NCBI GenBank assembly: GCA_009617715.1
Contig: VTFK01000048.1
Span: forward strand, 868,001 to 932,000
Direction: 5' to 3'
Length of the DNA stretch: 64,000 nt
Source of the DNA: Plectrocnemia conspersa
Lineage: Eukaryota; Arthropoda; Insecta; Trichoptera; Polycentropodidae
In this document: positions 1 to 12,491 of the stretch, in pieces
How the letters are laid out: the number at the start of each line of letters is the position of its first letter
Position numbering within the stretch: position 1 is the first letter of the stretch
Translations under genes and position numbers: made by a program
The notes under the pieces: generated by a model
What the model was told of the DNA's origin: nothing
What the model saw: the letters and a program-made list of their open reading frames with translations, nothing else
The model's database searches: none

Positions 1-59
1 TACAAGTAGTATTTCATAGAGTTGAAAATGGTCGTGTGTAAATTGTAAAAAAATGTTTT

Positions 60-192
60 TATTTATTTTTTCGGTTTTCCGAACGCGCGCCGAGTCCGAG
101 GCAAGTCCGCGGCGTTCGCGATTCGCAGTTTGACAAGCGGGTGGTGCGGGAGCGAACGCAGTAGAAGTCGGCGGTCTCACAATCTCGCAAAG
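60..192 (+). promoter_or_regulatory. GC- and CpG-rich promoter/5' UTR of the PP2A A-subunit gene
   Basis: The sequence just before the ATG at 193 is strongly GC- and CpG-rich (for example the run gcgcgcc near 87), and this continues through the first coding exon to about 1110, while the rest of the window is AT-rich. I see no TATA box at the expected distance. The transcription start is not identifiable by eye. A housekeeping, CpG-type promoter is an inference from composition and position. Confidence 0.4.
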
Positions 193-3100
193 ATGGCGGG
201 CGTCGCAGGAGACGCGGGAGTCGACGACTCGCTGTACCCCATCGCCGTGCTGATAGACGAGCTGAAGAACGAAGACGTGCAGCTGCGGCTGAACTCGATC
301 AAGAAGCTGTCGACGATCGCGCTGGCGCTCGGCGTGGAGCGCACCCGCACCGAGCTGATCCCCTTCCTGAAGGAGACGATCTACGACGAGGACGAAGTGC
401 TGCTGGCGCTGGCCGAGCAGTTGGGCGACTTCATCCCGCTGGTGGGCGGAGTCGACTACTCGTGGTACCTGCTGTCGCCGCTCGAGTCGCTCGCTTCCGT
501 CGAGGAGACGGTGGTGCGCGACAGGGCCACCGAGTCGCTGAAGGTGGTCGCCACGCACCAGACGCCGCAGCTGCTCGAGGACCATTTCTTCCCGCTGGTG
601 CAGCGGCTCGCGACCGGCGACTGGTTCAGCACCCGCACCTCCGCCTGCGGCCTCTTCGCCGTATGCTACCCCCACCTGCCCGCCGTGCTCAAGTCCGAGC
701 TGCGTTCCAACTTCCGACTGCTGTGCCAGGACGACACGCCCATGGTGCGCCGCGCCGCCGCCACCAAGCTGGGCGAGTTCGCCAAGGTGGTCGAGATCGA
801 ATATCTCAAGAGCGAGATCATCGCCATGTTCGTCAACCTGGCTCAGGACGAGCAGGACTCGGTGCGCCTCCTCGCCGTCGAGGCCTCCATCAGCATCGCC
901 AGTCTGCTGCCGGCCGAGGACGTCGAGCAGCTCGTCATGCCCACCGTCCGAGCCTGCTCCGTCGACAACTCGTGGCGCGTCCGCTACATGGTCGCCGACA
1001 AGTTCGGGGAACTCCAAGCCGCCGTCGGACTCGATCTCTCCAGAGCCGACCTCGTCCCCGCCTTCCAGAGCCTACTCAAAGACTTGGAAGCCGAAGTCCG
1101 CGCTGCTGCAGCTAGCAAAGTATATAAACCGTCACTTTTATCTTACTTTTATGTTAGTTAATATCCCCTATTCGTTCACACTTTTGGTACATTTCAAAGA
1201 GATCTTTGTATAGATTTTTAATTAGCAGATGCGCGCATAATCACAACTACAGTTGTCTGCTTTAAAATCTGCTTCTTTTGGGGTGCTAAAAATTTTAATT
1301 AATTGTATTTTATATAAATTTGTCCTTTTCAACTCTACGCCCCAACCAATAATTGCTAATCAAATACCAAACAACAGCTGACTGACGTGGTCACACATAC
1401 AATGGCACGGCACTAATCCAAGCTAATGACATCCAGGGTCATGTTTCTACACTGGTCATATTTATATGACATATTAGAAATAGTATATATTTACTTATTA
1501 CTTTCACACCTAATTCGCTAACACATTATCTGACTCACATCCTTTCATAAAAATTCAGAACTCAACAACATTTTCAATATGTATAGAAAAATCACGTAAA
1601 TTGTATACCAAAAATTATTAATTATTTTTTGTTATTTCTTGAAAATAAATAATTAAAAATAGATTTAATATTTAAGATTATCTTATCGAAATTTTTAAAT
1701 TCAGAGTCGTAGTCTGGGAAAATTTCCAACGACTCCGCAGCCCTGGTTAAATAACATGATCTTGATGGCCAGTTGAAATCACCAAAATGTGCTCTGGGAA
1801 CTTTCACGCAAAACATCCAACGTTGCACCGATGTGTGGCAAGTTGTGCCATCTTGTTGTAACCACATGTCTTCTACTGGTGATGAAAGAATATAACGTGT
1901 AATCTAAAAAAAAAAGAATACCCGATTCAAAAGATATTATTTTTAGAAGCAATAAATGTCTCTGTCGTTTTTTATTACACTCTTTTTGACATATTTTCAT
2001 TATTGTCCATTCAAACTCTAGGTTTTGCTTAGACAAGTAATAAAATTCCGAGTATAATAATGTAATGAATCAGTTTTAAGTCAACATTTTTTTATTCTGA
2101 ATCGATGTATGTTTTTTGCTTTTAATAATTCCCAAGAAATGTATAAATATAATTTCATTCAATTTGTATTTTTTACAAAAGAAAATGTAGCAACATTTAA
2201 TAGCCATAAAAATCACACAACTGACTACCTATCCTATCACATCATTTGATCATCCATAAATATGTTCTTCCTCGTTGATTAGAATTATGATATAGAACTG
2301 CAGATTATAATACATTCTGTATTTGATCCAAACATCTTCTTTTTCTTCTTGTTCATTTTACGTTCCAGTCGATGATCATAAGCTTTCCTCTGAAATATTA
2401 TTGAATATAACAACCTGAAACTCAGCTAATTGTTGACCAACAATTACTCATAAGCCTCATCTGATACCCATCTATTTTCAATTGACTTGTAAAATTTATA
2501 GACAGTTTTTTAGCTCCTTTTAGCGTGACGACTCTTGAGTTCATCTTAAATTATAATATAACTATTTTATTTATTTCAGGTTCAAGAATTCTGCATGCAT
2601 TTAGACAAAGCCCATCAAGAGCACATAATAATGACGTCAATCATGCCGCAGATTAAAGAATTAGTGGCCGATCCAAACCAACACGTCAAGACTGCGCTCG
2701 CCTCCGTTATCATGGGTCTCTGCCCCATCTTGGGCCGCACTAATACAATAGAACACCTGCTCCCGCTCTTCTTGAGCCAACTCAAAGACGAATGCGCCGA
2801 AGTGCGCCTCAACATCATATCCAATTTGGAAAGCGTCAACGAAGTGATCGGAATACAGCAACTGTCGCAGTCTCTGCTGCCCGCTATCGTCGAGCTGGCC
2901 GAAGACACCAAATGGCGCGTTCGATTGGCCATTATCGAATACATGCCGCTGCTGGCCGGCCAGCTCGGCCAGGAGGTGTTCGACGAGAAGTTGAGCACTT
3001 TGTGCATGAGCTGGCTGGTGGATCACGTGTACGCGATCCGAGAAGCGGCCACGCTCAACTTGAAGAAGCTCGTCGAGCAATTCGGACCGCAGTGGGCCGA

Positions 3101-3431
3101 GACAAACATCATACCCAAAGTCTTGTCCATGTCGCAAGATCAAAACTACTTGCACAGAATGACCTATTTGTTCTGTATCAATCTGTTAGCGGAGGCATGC
3201 GGAAAGGACATCACCACCAGAGTGTTGCTTCCGACTGTTTTGGCCATGGCTGACGACAAAGTCGCAAATGTCAGATTCAACGTTGCTAAGACACTGCAGA
3301 AGATGGGTCCGTGGTTGGATCCGAACGTGATACAACCTCAGGTGAAACCAATACTGGAAAAATTAAACAGCGACCAGGACGTAGATGTTAAATACTTTGC
3401 GTCGGAGGCGATAGCGGGTCTGGCCGGATAA
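193..3431 (+). CDS. Pp2A-29B: PP2A scaffold subunit A (PR65), two coding exons
   Basis: This is the HEAT-repeat scaffold that holds the PP2A catalytic C subunit and a regulatory B subunit; it acts in cytoplasm and nucleus. Coding exons are 193-1119 and 2580-3431, joined in phase 0 (AAA|GTATAT donor, TTTCAG|GTT acceptor). They give 592 residues against 589 for the human protein. The start at 193 was chosen because the residues [18 protein letters not shown] follow closely, as in animal orthologues; an in-frame ATG-less extension to 130 exists but looks like UTR. Fifteen HEAT repeats are expected, and the conserved blocks [49 protein letters not shown] and [11 protein letters not shown] are all present without breaks. 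Exon 1 is very GC-rich and exon 2 is less so. The single intron (1120-2579) holds a mariner-like remnant. The identification is close to certain. Confidence 0.97.
1740..1867 (-). mobile_element. mariner-like transposase fragment in the PP2A-A intron
   Basis: On the minus strand the reading [12 protein letters not shown], then after frame shifts [10 protein letters not shown] and [12 protein letters not shown], matches the region around the second catalytic Asp of Tc1/mariner-type transposases (the usual W-QDGA-HT ... WPPRS-DLT blocks). At least two frame shifts and no flanking ends are visible, so it is a short dead fragment. It lies in the intron at 1120-2579 and should be removed by splicing. 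Confidence 0.6.
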
Positions 3432-6400
3432 AATTATATTTTTAACATGCCTTGTAATTTTTTTTAAGCGAGTCGCACGTCATTTAATAAGCATTTAACA
3501 TCGTTATATTTATCTAATCTCATGTCAAATAATTGCGACTTATCTTTTCTATATATTGCGATAAAACTGTACGTGTTTTTGATTATCTCACTAGACGTAG
3601 TTTATAAACATATGCAATATTGTCACATTTCAGTTAATCCTTTTCAGTATTGTAAGAAGATACGTATAAACAAGAATTAACATAATAAATCATACATTAC
3701 AATATGTATTATATATTCTTTTTCTATCTATAGTCAAATTTGTATTTGCTTTTTCAATGAAATTTTGTTTTAATCGTTGTTTTGTTGCATAATTTTATCT
3801 TATTGCACAAAGATACACGTTTTATTTGATTGAATAAAATTGTTTATTCATAGATTACAATTTTTTTAAATATTATTTACTAGTTTCCGCTTTAACATAC
3901 TTATAAGCAGTGGTGATATTCGAAACATTCAACAACCTGTGCATAATTAAATATATATTTACATGCTAAGTATATGCAAATATTTGGTTTGACGAGATAT
4001 AATAGGGACTTCTCTTGCTTATTTTTCATTAACCAGAAGATCCTTGTCTCAACCAAGATTTAATATGCAGAATAGTGACAAATTTTTCTATAAATTTTCT
4101 CATCATGTTAATTGTTATATATGAGTTAATAGAGAATCAGATAATATTTATAGTATATTATTGAGTTTTAGTACTACCTTAAATACACGACCCGTTGCTT
4201 ATATATTATTATTACTGTCTGGAAAATTGTCTAGAGATCAGCAATTATGTTGCTTTCTTATTTATCACAAACATAGGTCATCTGTGATGCATCTCAATAT
4301 TTTTAATTAAATCTCTGGATTTTTTTTCTGTAGCCCAGGTTTAAATTATAATTGTTCATATTGGCTTTGAAATAGTTTTATACATATTTCTTTAAACATA
4401 TTTTAGCTCTCAAAATATTCATCGAGTTTTTTATTTTCTATTACATTTCATTACCATCAACAAAATCCACAAGGTCATTTAGTAAAACGTACTTGAAGAT
4501 TTTATTTAACTGTAAAGTAAGAAATATTACACTTTTAATTTTTATCATCAACAACAAACTGTTTTTAGAGAACTTTATTTGTATATATCAAACGGTTCAA
4601 CTCTAGCGGCATTATTATTAATAACGCCTTTAACATTCAGTACCAACTGAAAATCATCTCTGCTCATATGTTACATTTACCTTTTCCTTGTCCCGAGAAT
4701 AATGAGGCGGGCTCAATGTCACAATGCTTGAATTATACTAATATAGTATCGGTTAAAAAACAATGGATAGCTTACAATTCCGTTCATCCAAGCTAGTAGT
4801 GACTAATACCAGTTGCGACAAAACAGGCGTTCGAAGAATTGTTTTCAAAATAAGAGATCTTGAATGAGAAGTATTAACATTGCCACAAATACTTATTTGA
4901 TAATTGAGTCTAAGAAGTAGAAACCAATTTGACTAATAATTTTGTGTTCCTTTATAATGTGGCACTAATGTTTTTTTAGATTCTTCTCTGCATATTTGTT
5001 GCTTTTTTCATTAGCTACATCTATCTTGGGGAGATTTACCTGTTCCTTCGATATTCCCAATAATGATGAGCCTTTCTATGTTGCTGCTTTCTCGACACAA
5101 TAAACTGAAGAACAGGAGAATTTTCTATATCTTATCACCAACAGCTGTTCTTGGATAGCCAGATCTAATATGGATTTGTTGATTCTTTTCCTTCTATAAG
5201 ACACTAAGTATATTCTCGATACAAAATGTATTTATGAATAGTATATGTTTAATAACTATTTTTCAGGCCTTAGTCTCACTGTTCGAAAGGAGAAATGTCA
5301 TCAGAAAGTATCGTAACTTGATTACTACAGATTGTAATTTTAAAATTGACTACTTTGCGATATCAACATTTTATCATGTTCTTTTTCAGCATTTCTACAA
5401 ACACTAAGATGATTCTTTAAACATTGATTAAGAAATAACAGTGTCAAACCTGAGTACGAAATAGCATGACTCGTGTATGTTATGCTTTCGGTATCACAAA
5501 ACCCAGCAGTTGTCTACAATGAAGACGATGTTTGAAGCACTGATGCTGAAGAAATTGGTCAATTTTTCTTTTAATGCACAACACACGGTAATTTCTATCA
5601 AAACAATACCTACTGCTGCACAACTTTTCGTTCTTCAAAATATTTTAAATAGCGCAGTACGGATGGGCTGCCAGCGTTTGAGAGACACTTATGTTACTTG
5701 CTGAGTTTATGTAAGTGCACATTGCCTCTTATTTATCCCTGCATGTGAGTTTTGTTGATTTGGATGCTATTTAACAGGGAATTATTTAAAGAGATATGTG
5801 CATTTAAAAACGAATAAAGATAAAACGAATTGTTGGTGCATTTATATAAGGTAAATCTTCAGATAAGGATTCATTGCGGAGAGTTATTCATGGGGTATTC
5901 ACTGTTCTGACCAAAGCTCCTCGCCTCTAATCTGTCCAACAATAATGCACGTACAATTCGTTTTATGGTACAATTATTTTATATAGCTCATTAAAATTGT
6001 ATTCGTTATCATTATATCTAGTTTATATTGCTTTAATTGCAAATGCATTTATTCATACAGTCCAGTACTCTGAACCATATCAAAGTAGTTTCATCACTAT
6101 TGTTTTTTAATTTAACAGTTTTAAAATTTTCGTTGTCTAAGAAGTCTAGTTGAACTCTTAGATTCCGGTGACTTCTTATCTGTACCAGGTCTGATGTGAA
6201 GCACAGAGTGGGTGTTTTCTCTTTCTACTTTCTGCGATTTCTGCTGAATGCTCGTTCGTTCCAAGTCGGAAGCGTAGTGATAGTTCTATATTAAGTTCCT
6301 GACAGGAATGAATTCAGTATAAGATGTTCGCACTTACATACTCTCCTAGAATTTAAAGGACAAATAAAGCAATTAGTTTTATAAGCTTTTAGTAATGATC

Positions 6401-6546
6401 TGAGAGGTACTGACATTACTATAACCCGTATTTTCCGGGTCAGAATTTTTTTAGTTAGCGACAGTGTTACGGTTGTAGTCAAAACGTTTATATTAAAAGA
6501 TTTTCAGAATATAATTATCAATGGTTTTAAGAACTTGTTTTTGATC
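3432..6546. other. AT-rich intergenic region, no gene seen
   Basis: Downstream of PP2A-A there are candidate poly(A) signals (AATAAA near 3683 and near 3834) and then about 2.7 kb of AT-rich sequence with only short chance reading frames. Around 5885-5950 there is a copy of a dispersed repeat (ttattcatggggt...gttctgacca), also found at about 6585-6650 and 10785-10820. I see no conserved coding segment. Confidence 0.6.
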
Positions 6547-6862
6547 GCAACAATTAAATGGTAAGTTTTATTTTAGTTATTCATAGGTGCTCAACGTTCT
6601 GAGCAACGCTCGCTCGCACCTAACCAGTCCAACAGTTATGGCGCGAGCGAAACATTTTTAAGATATTTCTAAAATAAATAATTGATTGTCTATTTATATT
6701 TATAAATGTTATATTTATTTTAATTCACATGATCGTCCTAAATTTTTATTCTAATCATTTGATATTTATTATGTCTCTGAAGAATATATTAGTGACCGAG
6801 ATTTAATTTTTATTTATTCATTTAATTTGTTTTCTATTACTCTCTTCGTTTTTTTAAGCTAT

Positions 6863-7048
6863 TGTAGCAAGCATATTTATTCATGTTTATTATGGCCAAA
6901 ACTTGGCGACACTCTAGTGACACTGACGTGACAGTTTCTCTTCACTAGCAACCTTGTATATTTATAAACACCATGTAACTTCAATAAAAACATACAACTG
7001 CAGCGGCTCAATCTGTGTCTAATTGCCAAGCGTCATCCTCCCGTCGCC
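6863..7048 (+). mobile_element. Solo LTR-like repeat, copy 1, present only in duplication unit 1
   Basis: The element begins TGTAG and ends CGCCA. Inside are ttattatggccaaaacttgg, an AATAAA and ctgcagcggctcaatctgtg, the same order of blocks as in four other copies in the window. It is flanked by agctat on the left and aactat on the right, a probable imperfect 6-bp target duplication. The homologous site in unit 2 (about 11100) has only ttttaaaactatac, so this is an insertion after the duplication. TG...CA ends, an internal poly(A) signal and lack of coding capacity suggest a solo LTR; the parent element is not in the window. Confidence 0.65.
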
Positions 7049-7949
7049 AAACTATACTTGAAAGTTACAAAAATAATAAATATTTTTGTATAATAGTGTT
7101 TATTAAAAAAATATAAACTTATACAATAGAATAAAAATACATACATATTTGTAAAAATTATTATGAAGTTTAAGATATTTTCTTTCCTTTATTTTGCAAT
7201 CTTATGACATAGATAATTTATAATTACGTTATATAGTATGTTGAGTTAAAATTTCTTGATGTAAAAATTAGCTATAAATAATAAATTAATAAAAGAAATA
7301 AATAAATCTGTTTAAGGATAATACCCATTTTTTATAACACATCTTTTTCTCCTCTATCAGTCGCTAGGCACTTATTACGCTTAAAAAGTAAAAAATAAAG
7401 TCTCCCATTAGAAGCCTTCTTTGAACAAATATCACATTATAGTGTAATTAATTAGTGCCTTGTTTAAATATTATTATGCTTTCTTAACATAGGTTAATTG
7501 TCAGTGTTTAAGATATTGCTTATAGGTATGTACACAAAAGCTCAAAACATAATACATATTTTTATTATAATAATAAAGGACGGCATTGGAATAATCCACG
7601 AGTACGATTCTAGCATCAAGTTTGAATTACACGGATGCATGGTGACATCTAGTGATTAAAAGCTACATATATTATAAAATAGTTACAATTAATAACATGA
7701 ATGTCACCGATTTCCAGTCTACTTTTCAGTCTGGTGATGTTACAATACTTACTTGTAGTACTGGTCGTAGCACAAGGCTTTCTGTTACAATAATATCTTG
7801 TATCACAATTAAATATCCCTGAACAAATACTTTGACAAGAAGATACATATATGTATATACAACATATTAATTGTTTATAATAATAGATATATATATATGT
7901 TTATAACAGATTAGGCAAATACAATAAAAGATCCTGAGTGTCAATGCAG

Positions 7950-8390
7950 TTTCAAACTAAACAGATTCACAGTAGATCACATACACCTCATGAGACACCA
8001 CGAAGAAAGCATATGAATATAAAATACAACTATACCACCTATTTATAGACTTCAGGCAAACTTTCGATAGCTTGAATAGAGAAAATATTTCTGGTAAAAT
8101 ACGTAGCAAGCCATTGAAACCAAAAGCAGTGGTAGGTGTAGAAAATGATTTCTCTCGAGTGTTTTGAAATTAAATCTGTGGTTAGGCAAGGCGACGTATT
8201 GTTCACCACGACAATAAAATAGAATTCAGAATTTGAAATATGAATTAATAAAGAAACCATCACTAGATTCTGTAGGTTTCAAAAACTAAGGCACCTCGAA
8301 AGGATTGACGAAAACTGTCAACAGAAACTAATAACAAAATGGATCCTGTAAAGAGACTAAGAAAAAATTGACTGACCATATTGTAGAAAG
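7950..8390 (+). mobile_element. Degenerate RTE-like LINE fragment antisense to gene E
   Basis: Plus-strand reading gives, in shifting frames, YEYKIQLYHLFIDF, FDSLNREN, then NDFSRVF, EIKSVVRQGD and near the 3' end RLERIDEN-type and KKKLTDH-type pieces. These correspond to the reverse-transcriptase FIDFKQAFDS and KQGDALS blocks and the C-terminal tail of RTE/craniofacial-type insect LINEs. Stops and shifts show it is dead. The same fragment is present in duplication unit 2 (12040-12490), so it predates the duplication. Its 3' end overlaps the end of the gene E reading frame on the other strand. Confidence 0.55.
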
Positions 8391-9634
8391 CTTGAAATAT
8401 TTTTGTGACTACGTTTATTGTGATAGTTGAGTTTACTCCTAGTTATAAACCCTTTGCCACATTTGATACATTCAAAGGCTTTATCTCCAACATGAGTTCT
8501 TAAGTGATTTATAATGCTCATTCTAGTTTTACAAGCTCTACCGCATTTATCGCAATGAAAATTGCGAATTTTGCTATGTGTTTGCATATGACTAGAAAGT
8601 TTACTTTTCATTTTGAATCCTTTTGCACAAACCTTACACTTTAAATCAAAAAATTCAACATCTTTATGCAATCTCACGTGCCATGTGAGCCTATTTCTAG
8701 ATTTGAATGCTTTATCGCATTGATCGCACTTAAAGTCGAAGGTATCTTTATGAACATTCATATGTTGTTGAAGGTTAACTTTAGTTTTGAACGAACTTCC
8801 GCATTTACCGCATTTAAAATCGTATGAATCTTGATGAATAGCTATATGTGTCGAAAATATATTTCTAAACTTGAACAGCTTATTGCATATGTCACATTTA
8901 AAGTTGCCAGATTGGTCGTGAGTGTCCATATGTCGTACGAGATTCATTTTTGCTTTGAACGTTTTACCGCATTTTTCACATTTAAAGTCGCGAGATTCGA
9001 TATGAACGTCCATGTGTATTTTAAGTTTACTTCTGATTCTGAATCGCTTGCCACATTTTTCACACTGAAAATTATGTTTGTCCTTATGAATTTGCATGTG
9101 CCGCAAGAGTTTAAGTCTGCTCGTAAACTCTTTTTCACAATCATTGCATATATAATTATCGTTGATTTTTTCTACAGTTGTTGTCTTTATTTCATTATGA
9201 TTGTTAAGCAAACTTAGGTGATGCATATCATCCAAATTGCTTTGAAAAGATTCATCATTAACGTTGCCATCGAGTATTATATCTTTGACATCATGATTTT
9301 CTGAAATTATAAATACATACATTATAATTATAATAAAATGAAACACGAGTAACAAAATAAAATCTAACCTATTTCCAACATGTCATTATGTAGTTCTATA
9401 TGGTCTTCTTCTCTGGTATTATATTCGCTTTTTACGTTTTCATGCTAAAAATGTATAAAATTTTATAAATACATTTGTTTGTTAGTTTGTCATATTTTTG
9501 CTTACCTTAATAAAAGTCGGTTCGATGTCTTGATGTTCAATACCTGGCTCTACAAAATGTTTATTTGTTTTATTATATAGTTTAAAATGGTAAATATTTA
9601 GTATACCTATTTTAACGCAGGATGAAAACGACAT
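8357..9634 (-). CDS. C2H2 zinc-finger gene E, nine fingers, four exons
   Basis: A probable DNA-binding nuclear protein of 363 residues; target unknown. Exons on the minus strand are 9607-9634, 9506-9549, 9369-9444 and 8357-9300, with junction phases 1, 0, 1. Exons 1-2 encode MSFSSCVKIEPGIE, with a SUMO-acceptor-like VKIE across the splice junction. Exon 4 opens with ENHDVKDIIL and then holds nine C-x2-C...H-x3/4-H fingers, the first CNDCEKEF...H and the last CIKCGKGF...KRSH. It is a tandem duplicate of gene F. The C-terminus runs 15 residues past the last finger into sequence antisense to an RTE fragment, because a deletion of about 24 bases removed the stop seen in F. The finger linkers are not the TGEKP type but HxDxxxFKC-like. 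The start follows the shared family exon 1. Confidence 0.85.
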
Positions 9635-10149
9635 TGTGCAATATAATCTAAAGTCACATCCGATTGTTACAACAATTCGAGCTGTCAAAATGTCTTGCTT
9701 TACTCGTAAATCAAAATTGTACCATAGACATCTATTAATCTGTAGTGAAACTAATATGCGTAACATTTCTTAATAATTAATTACTTTAATTACCAACCGA
9801 CGTGTTTTTTTTTTTAGCAATGTTAAGAACCAAAAATATATTAACATTTTATCATGAATACAATTTAAATGAGCAATATCAGGGATGTTATTAGGGGAGG
9901 GGGAGGGAACTGAATGAATTTAGTCATAAAAATGCATTTCATTCAATGAAATACTATGAATCTTAATGAAACAGAAATATTAAAAAACGACCACTGACTG
10001 GTAAAATTTTGCTCCCTCCCCCTAAAAAAACTTGAAATGACCTCTCTAATTCTAAACCAGAAATTATCAGGCTACATCTCAAAGAAAATAATAAAACAGT
10101 CTCAAATCAATCCAGAAAATATTTTTAGAAAAGTGTCATTTTAGTGAAA

Positions 10150-10384
10150 TCATGGGTGGCAATTAGACAATATTGAGCCGCTGCAGTAGTATTTTATTGC
10201 CGATTTGCTGAAGTTACATGTTATTTATATAATTATACAGTGAACGGGACGCGGGGCCCGCACCGGCCAGCGAACCCGCCAGTCCCTACGAGAAGAGAGT
10301 CTGTCACGCCAGTGTTACCAGAGTGCCGCCAAGTTTTGGCCATAATAAAATCTAAATTAAATATATATAAATAGGCCCCCAACA
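10150..10384 (-). mobile_element. Solo LTR-like repeat, copy 2
   Basis: Read on the minus strand it starts TGTTGGGGGCCTATTTAT, passes tggccaaaacttggcggcac and ctgcagcggctcaat, and ends near ttgccacccatga. The middle (about 10240-10300) is GC-rich and specific to this copy. A possible 4-bp AAAT duplication flanks it, but the outer limit is uncertain. It lies between the two tandem zinc-finger units. Confidence 0.6.
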
Positions 10385-12039
10385 AAATTATATGATTTCA
10401 ACTTTTCTGTACGTAGTAATATATACATTTACATACATATCATTATTTATTTGCATGCGATGTATAATGTATCAGTGAAGTTATATTTTCTCTAGTGAAG
10501 TCCAAATACATTTTTACCAGTAGATATATATTTCTGCTAGCAAAAATATAATTTAATTGATAGGCGCTAGTGAAATCATATGCTGCCCTAAATTGTCTAT
10601 GAAAAGCAATTTAATAGTTGCGAAACGTACATTTTCTGGGTAAACCCAAACCAAACCAAAATCAACTTTTATTAAGTCAAGTCAAAATACAAAGTAAGCC
10701 AACTTATCAATCTTTTCCTGCTTTGTTCATGGCTCTGAATACTTTCACGCCCTACATACAATTAAATAGATTCGTTGCGAGTTATTCATGGGGTGTTCGA
10801 GTTCTGACCAACAATTTTGCTGCAAACAAAATATTTTATAAACTATTTCTAAAATAAATATTTTATTGTTCATTTATATTTATAAATGTTATGATACCTA
10901 TTTTAATTCACGTGATCGTCCTTTATTTTTTATCTGACTGTACACTATTGTTATTACAACCATCTGATATTTATTCTGTCTCTGAATATTATAATTATGC
11001 CCAGACTGTTAATAAAATTCTGACCGAAATTTGATTTTTATTCTGACCTAAAGTTGATTTTAATTCTAACCGTTTAATGTGCTGCCCACTACCATCCCCG
11101 TTTTTTTAAAACTATACTTGAAAGTTACCAAAATAATAAATGTTTTTGTATAATTGTATTTATTAAAAAATATAAACTTACACTATAAAATAAAAATACA
11201 TTCATAGTTATAAAAATTACTATGAAGTTCAAGATATTTTTTTCTGATGCCATATGTTAAGGATAATAAGCATTTTTTATGATAAGTATATCTTTTTCCC
11301 TTCCCTCAGTCGCCAGGCACTTATTACGCTCAACAAGTAAAAAATAAAGTCTCCCATTGGAAGCTTCCTTAAAACAATTATCACAATATTATAGTGTGTT
11401 TAATTACTGCCCTGTTTACATATTATTATGCTATCTTAATATAGGTTAATTGTCAGTGTATAAGATATTGCTCATAGTTATGTTATTATATACTTACATA
11501 ATAGTTCAAAACTTAGTACTTATTTTAATTTTAATAATAAAGGACGGCATTAGAATAAACCTTTGAGTACGATTCTCACAACAAGATTGAACACAGATGC
11601 ACGGTGACATCAAGTGATTCAAAGCTATATTATAAAATAGTTAAAATTAATAAAATAAATGTCACTGATTCACAGCCTAATTTTTAGTCAGGTGATATTA
11701 CAATACCTACTTGTAGTACTGGTCGTAACATAAGGCTTTCTGTTATAATAATAATAATATCTCGAATCACAATTAAATATCACTGAACAAATATTTTTTT
11801 TGTCATAAAATATGTCGAATTACATGTTGACTTTATATGCAACATTATTTTTTCCAATAATCGCCGATTTTTTTTGAAAATTTTTTTTTCCAAACTTGCT
11901 ATGACAAGTAGATCATATATAATTATTTATATTTATTATAATATATTATTAAATAGTCTTCCTAACTGTTTGATAATATATTAGGCAAATACAATGAAAA
12001 AATCCCGAGAGTCAATGCGGTTTCAAACTGAACAGATCC

Positions 12040-12490
12040 ACGGTAAATCACATACACCTCATGAGACACCATGAAGAAAGCATATGAATATAATATACAA
12101 ATTTATCACCTATAACGCTTGCTTAAAGTCTATAAGACTTTAAGCAAGCGTTCGATAGTTTGATTAGAGAAAAGATTTCCAGAAAAATACATGAGACTAA
12201 TAAGTACCAAACTATTGAAACCAAAAGCAGTGGCCAATGTAGAAGATGATCTCTCTCGGGAGTTTCGAAATTAAATATGTGGTTAGGCAACGCGACATAT
12301 TGCCCACCACTACACTAACTTGGAATTTTGAAAAATTAGTTAATGAAGAAACCATCATCAGATTCTGTAGGTCCCAAAGACTAAAACTGTCACCATAAAC
12401 TAATAACAAAATGGATCCAGCAAAGGAAGAGACTAAGAAAAAATTGACAGACCATGTTGTAGAAAGCTTGACTTCATCACTTTTAAATAA
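12040..12490 (+). mobile_element. Degenerate RTE-like LINE fragment antisense to gene F
   Basis: Second copy of the fragment described at 7950-8390, carried by the duplication. The plus strand shows KKLTDHVVESL at about 12440-12470, the conserved tail of RTE-type reverse transcriptases, preceded by broken RT pieces. The gene F stop codon at 12492 lies immediately beyond it. Confidence 0.5.
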
Positions 12491-12491
12491 T

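Larger units (their letters stand above)
6547..9830. repeat. Unit 1 of a ~4.1 kb tandem segmental duplication
   Basis: This block aligns with 10757-13930 at near-constant spacing: the base before aactatacttgaaagtta lies near 7049 here and 11104 there, and the ATG of the zinc-finger genes lies at 9634 and 13734. The alignment covers the 3' flank, an RTE-like fragment, all four exons, the introns and about 200 bases upstream of the ATG. Unit 1 carries a 186-bp LTR insertion (6863-7048) that unit 2 lacks. The boundaries are approximate. Confidence 0.8.

Noticed and set aside
462..1115. Arg/Ala-rich plus-strand frame overlapping PP2A-A exon 1
   Set aside because: Out-of-frame shadow of a GC-rich coding exon; no family features.
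2615..3155. Two antisense frames across PP2A-A exon 2
   Set aside because: Mirror frames of a conserved exon; no start context or homology.
5477..5704. 75-codon plus-strand frame
   Set aside because: No recognisable domain, no neighbouring exons, composition typical of AT-rich chance frames.
8831..9217. Long plus-strand frames opposite the finger exons of E and F
   Set aside because: Antisense of repeated CxxC/HxxxH codons stays open by composition; not independent genes. The same applies opposite genes A and B.
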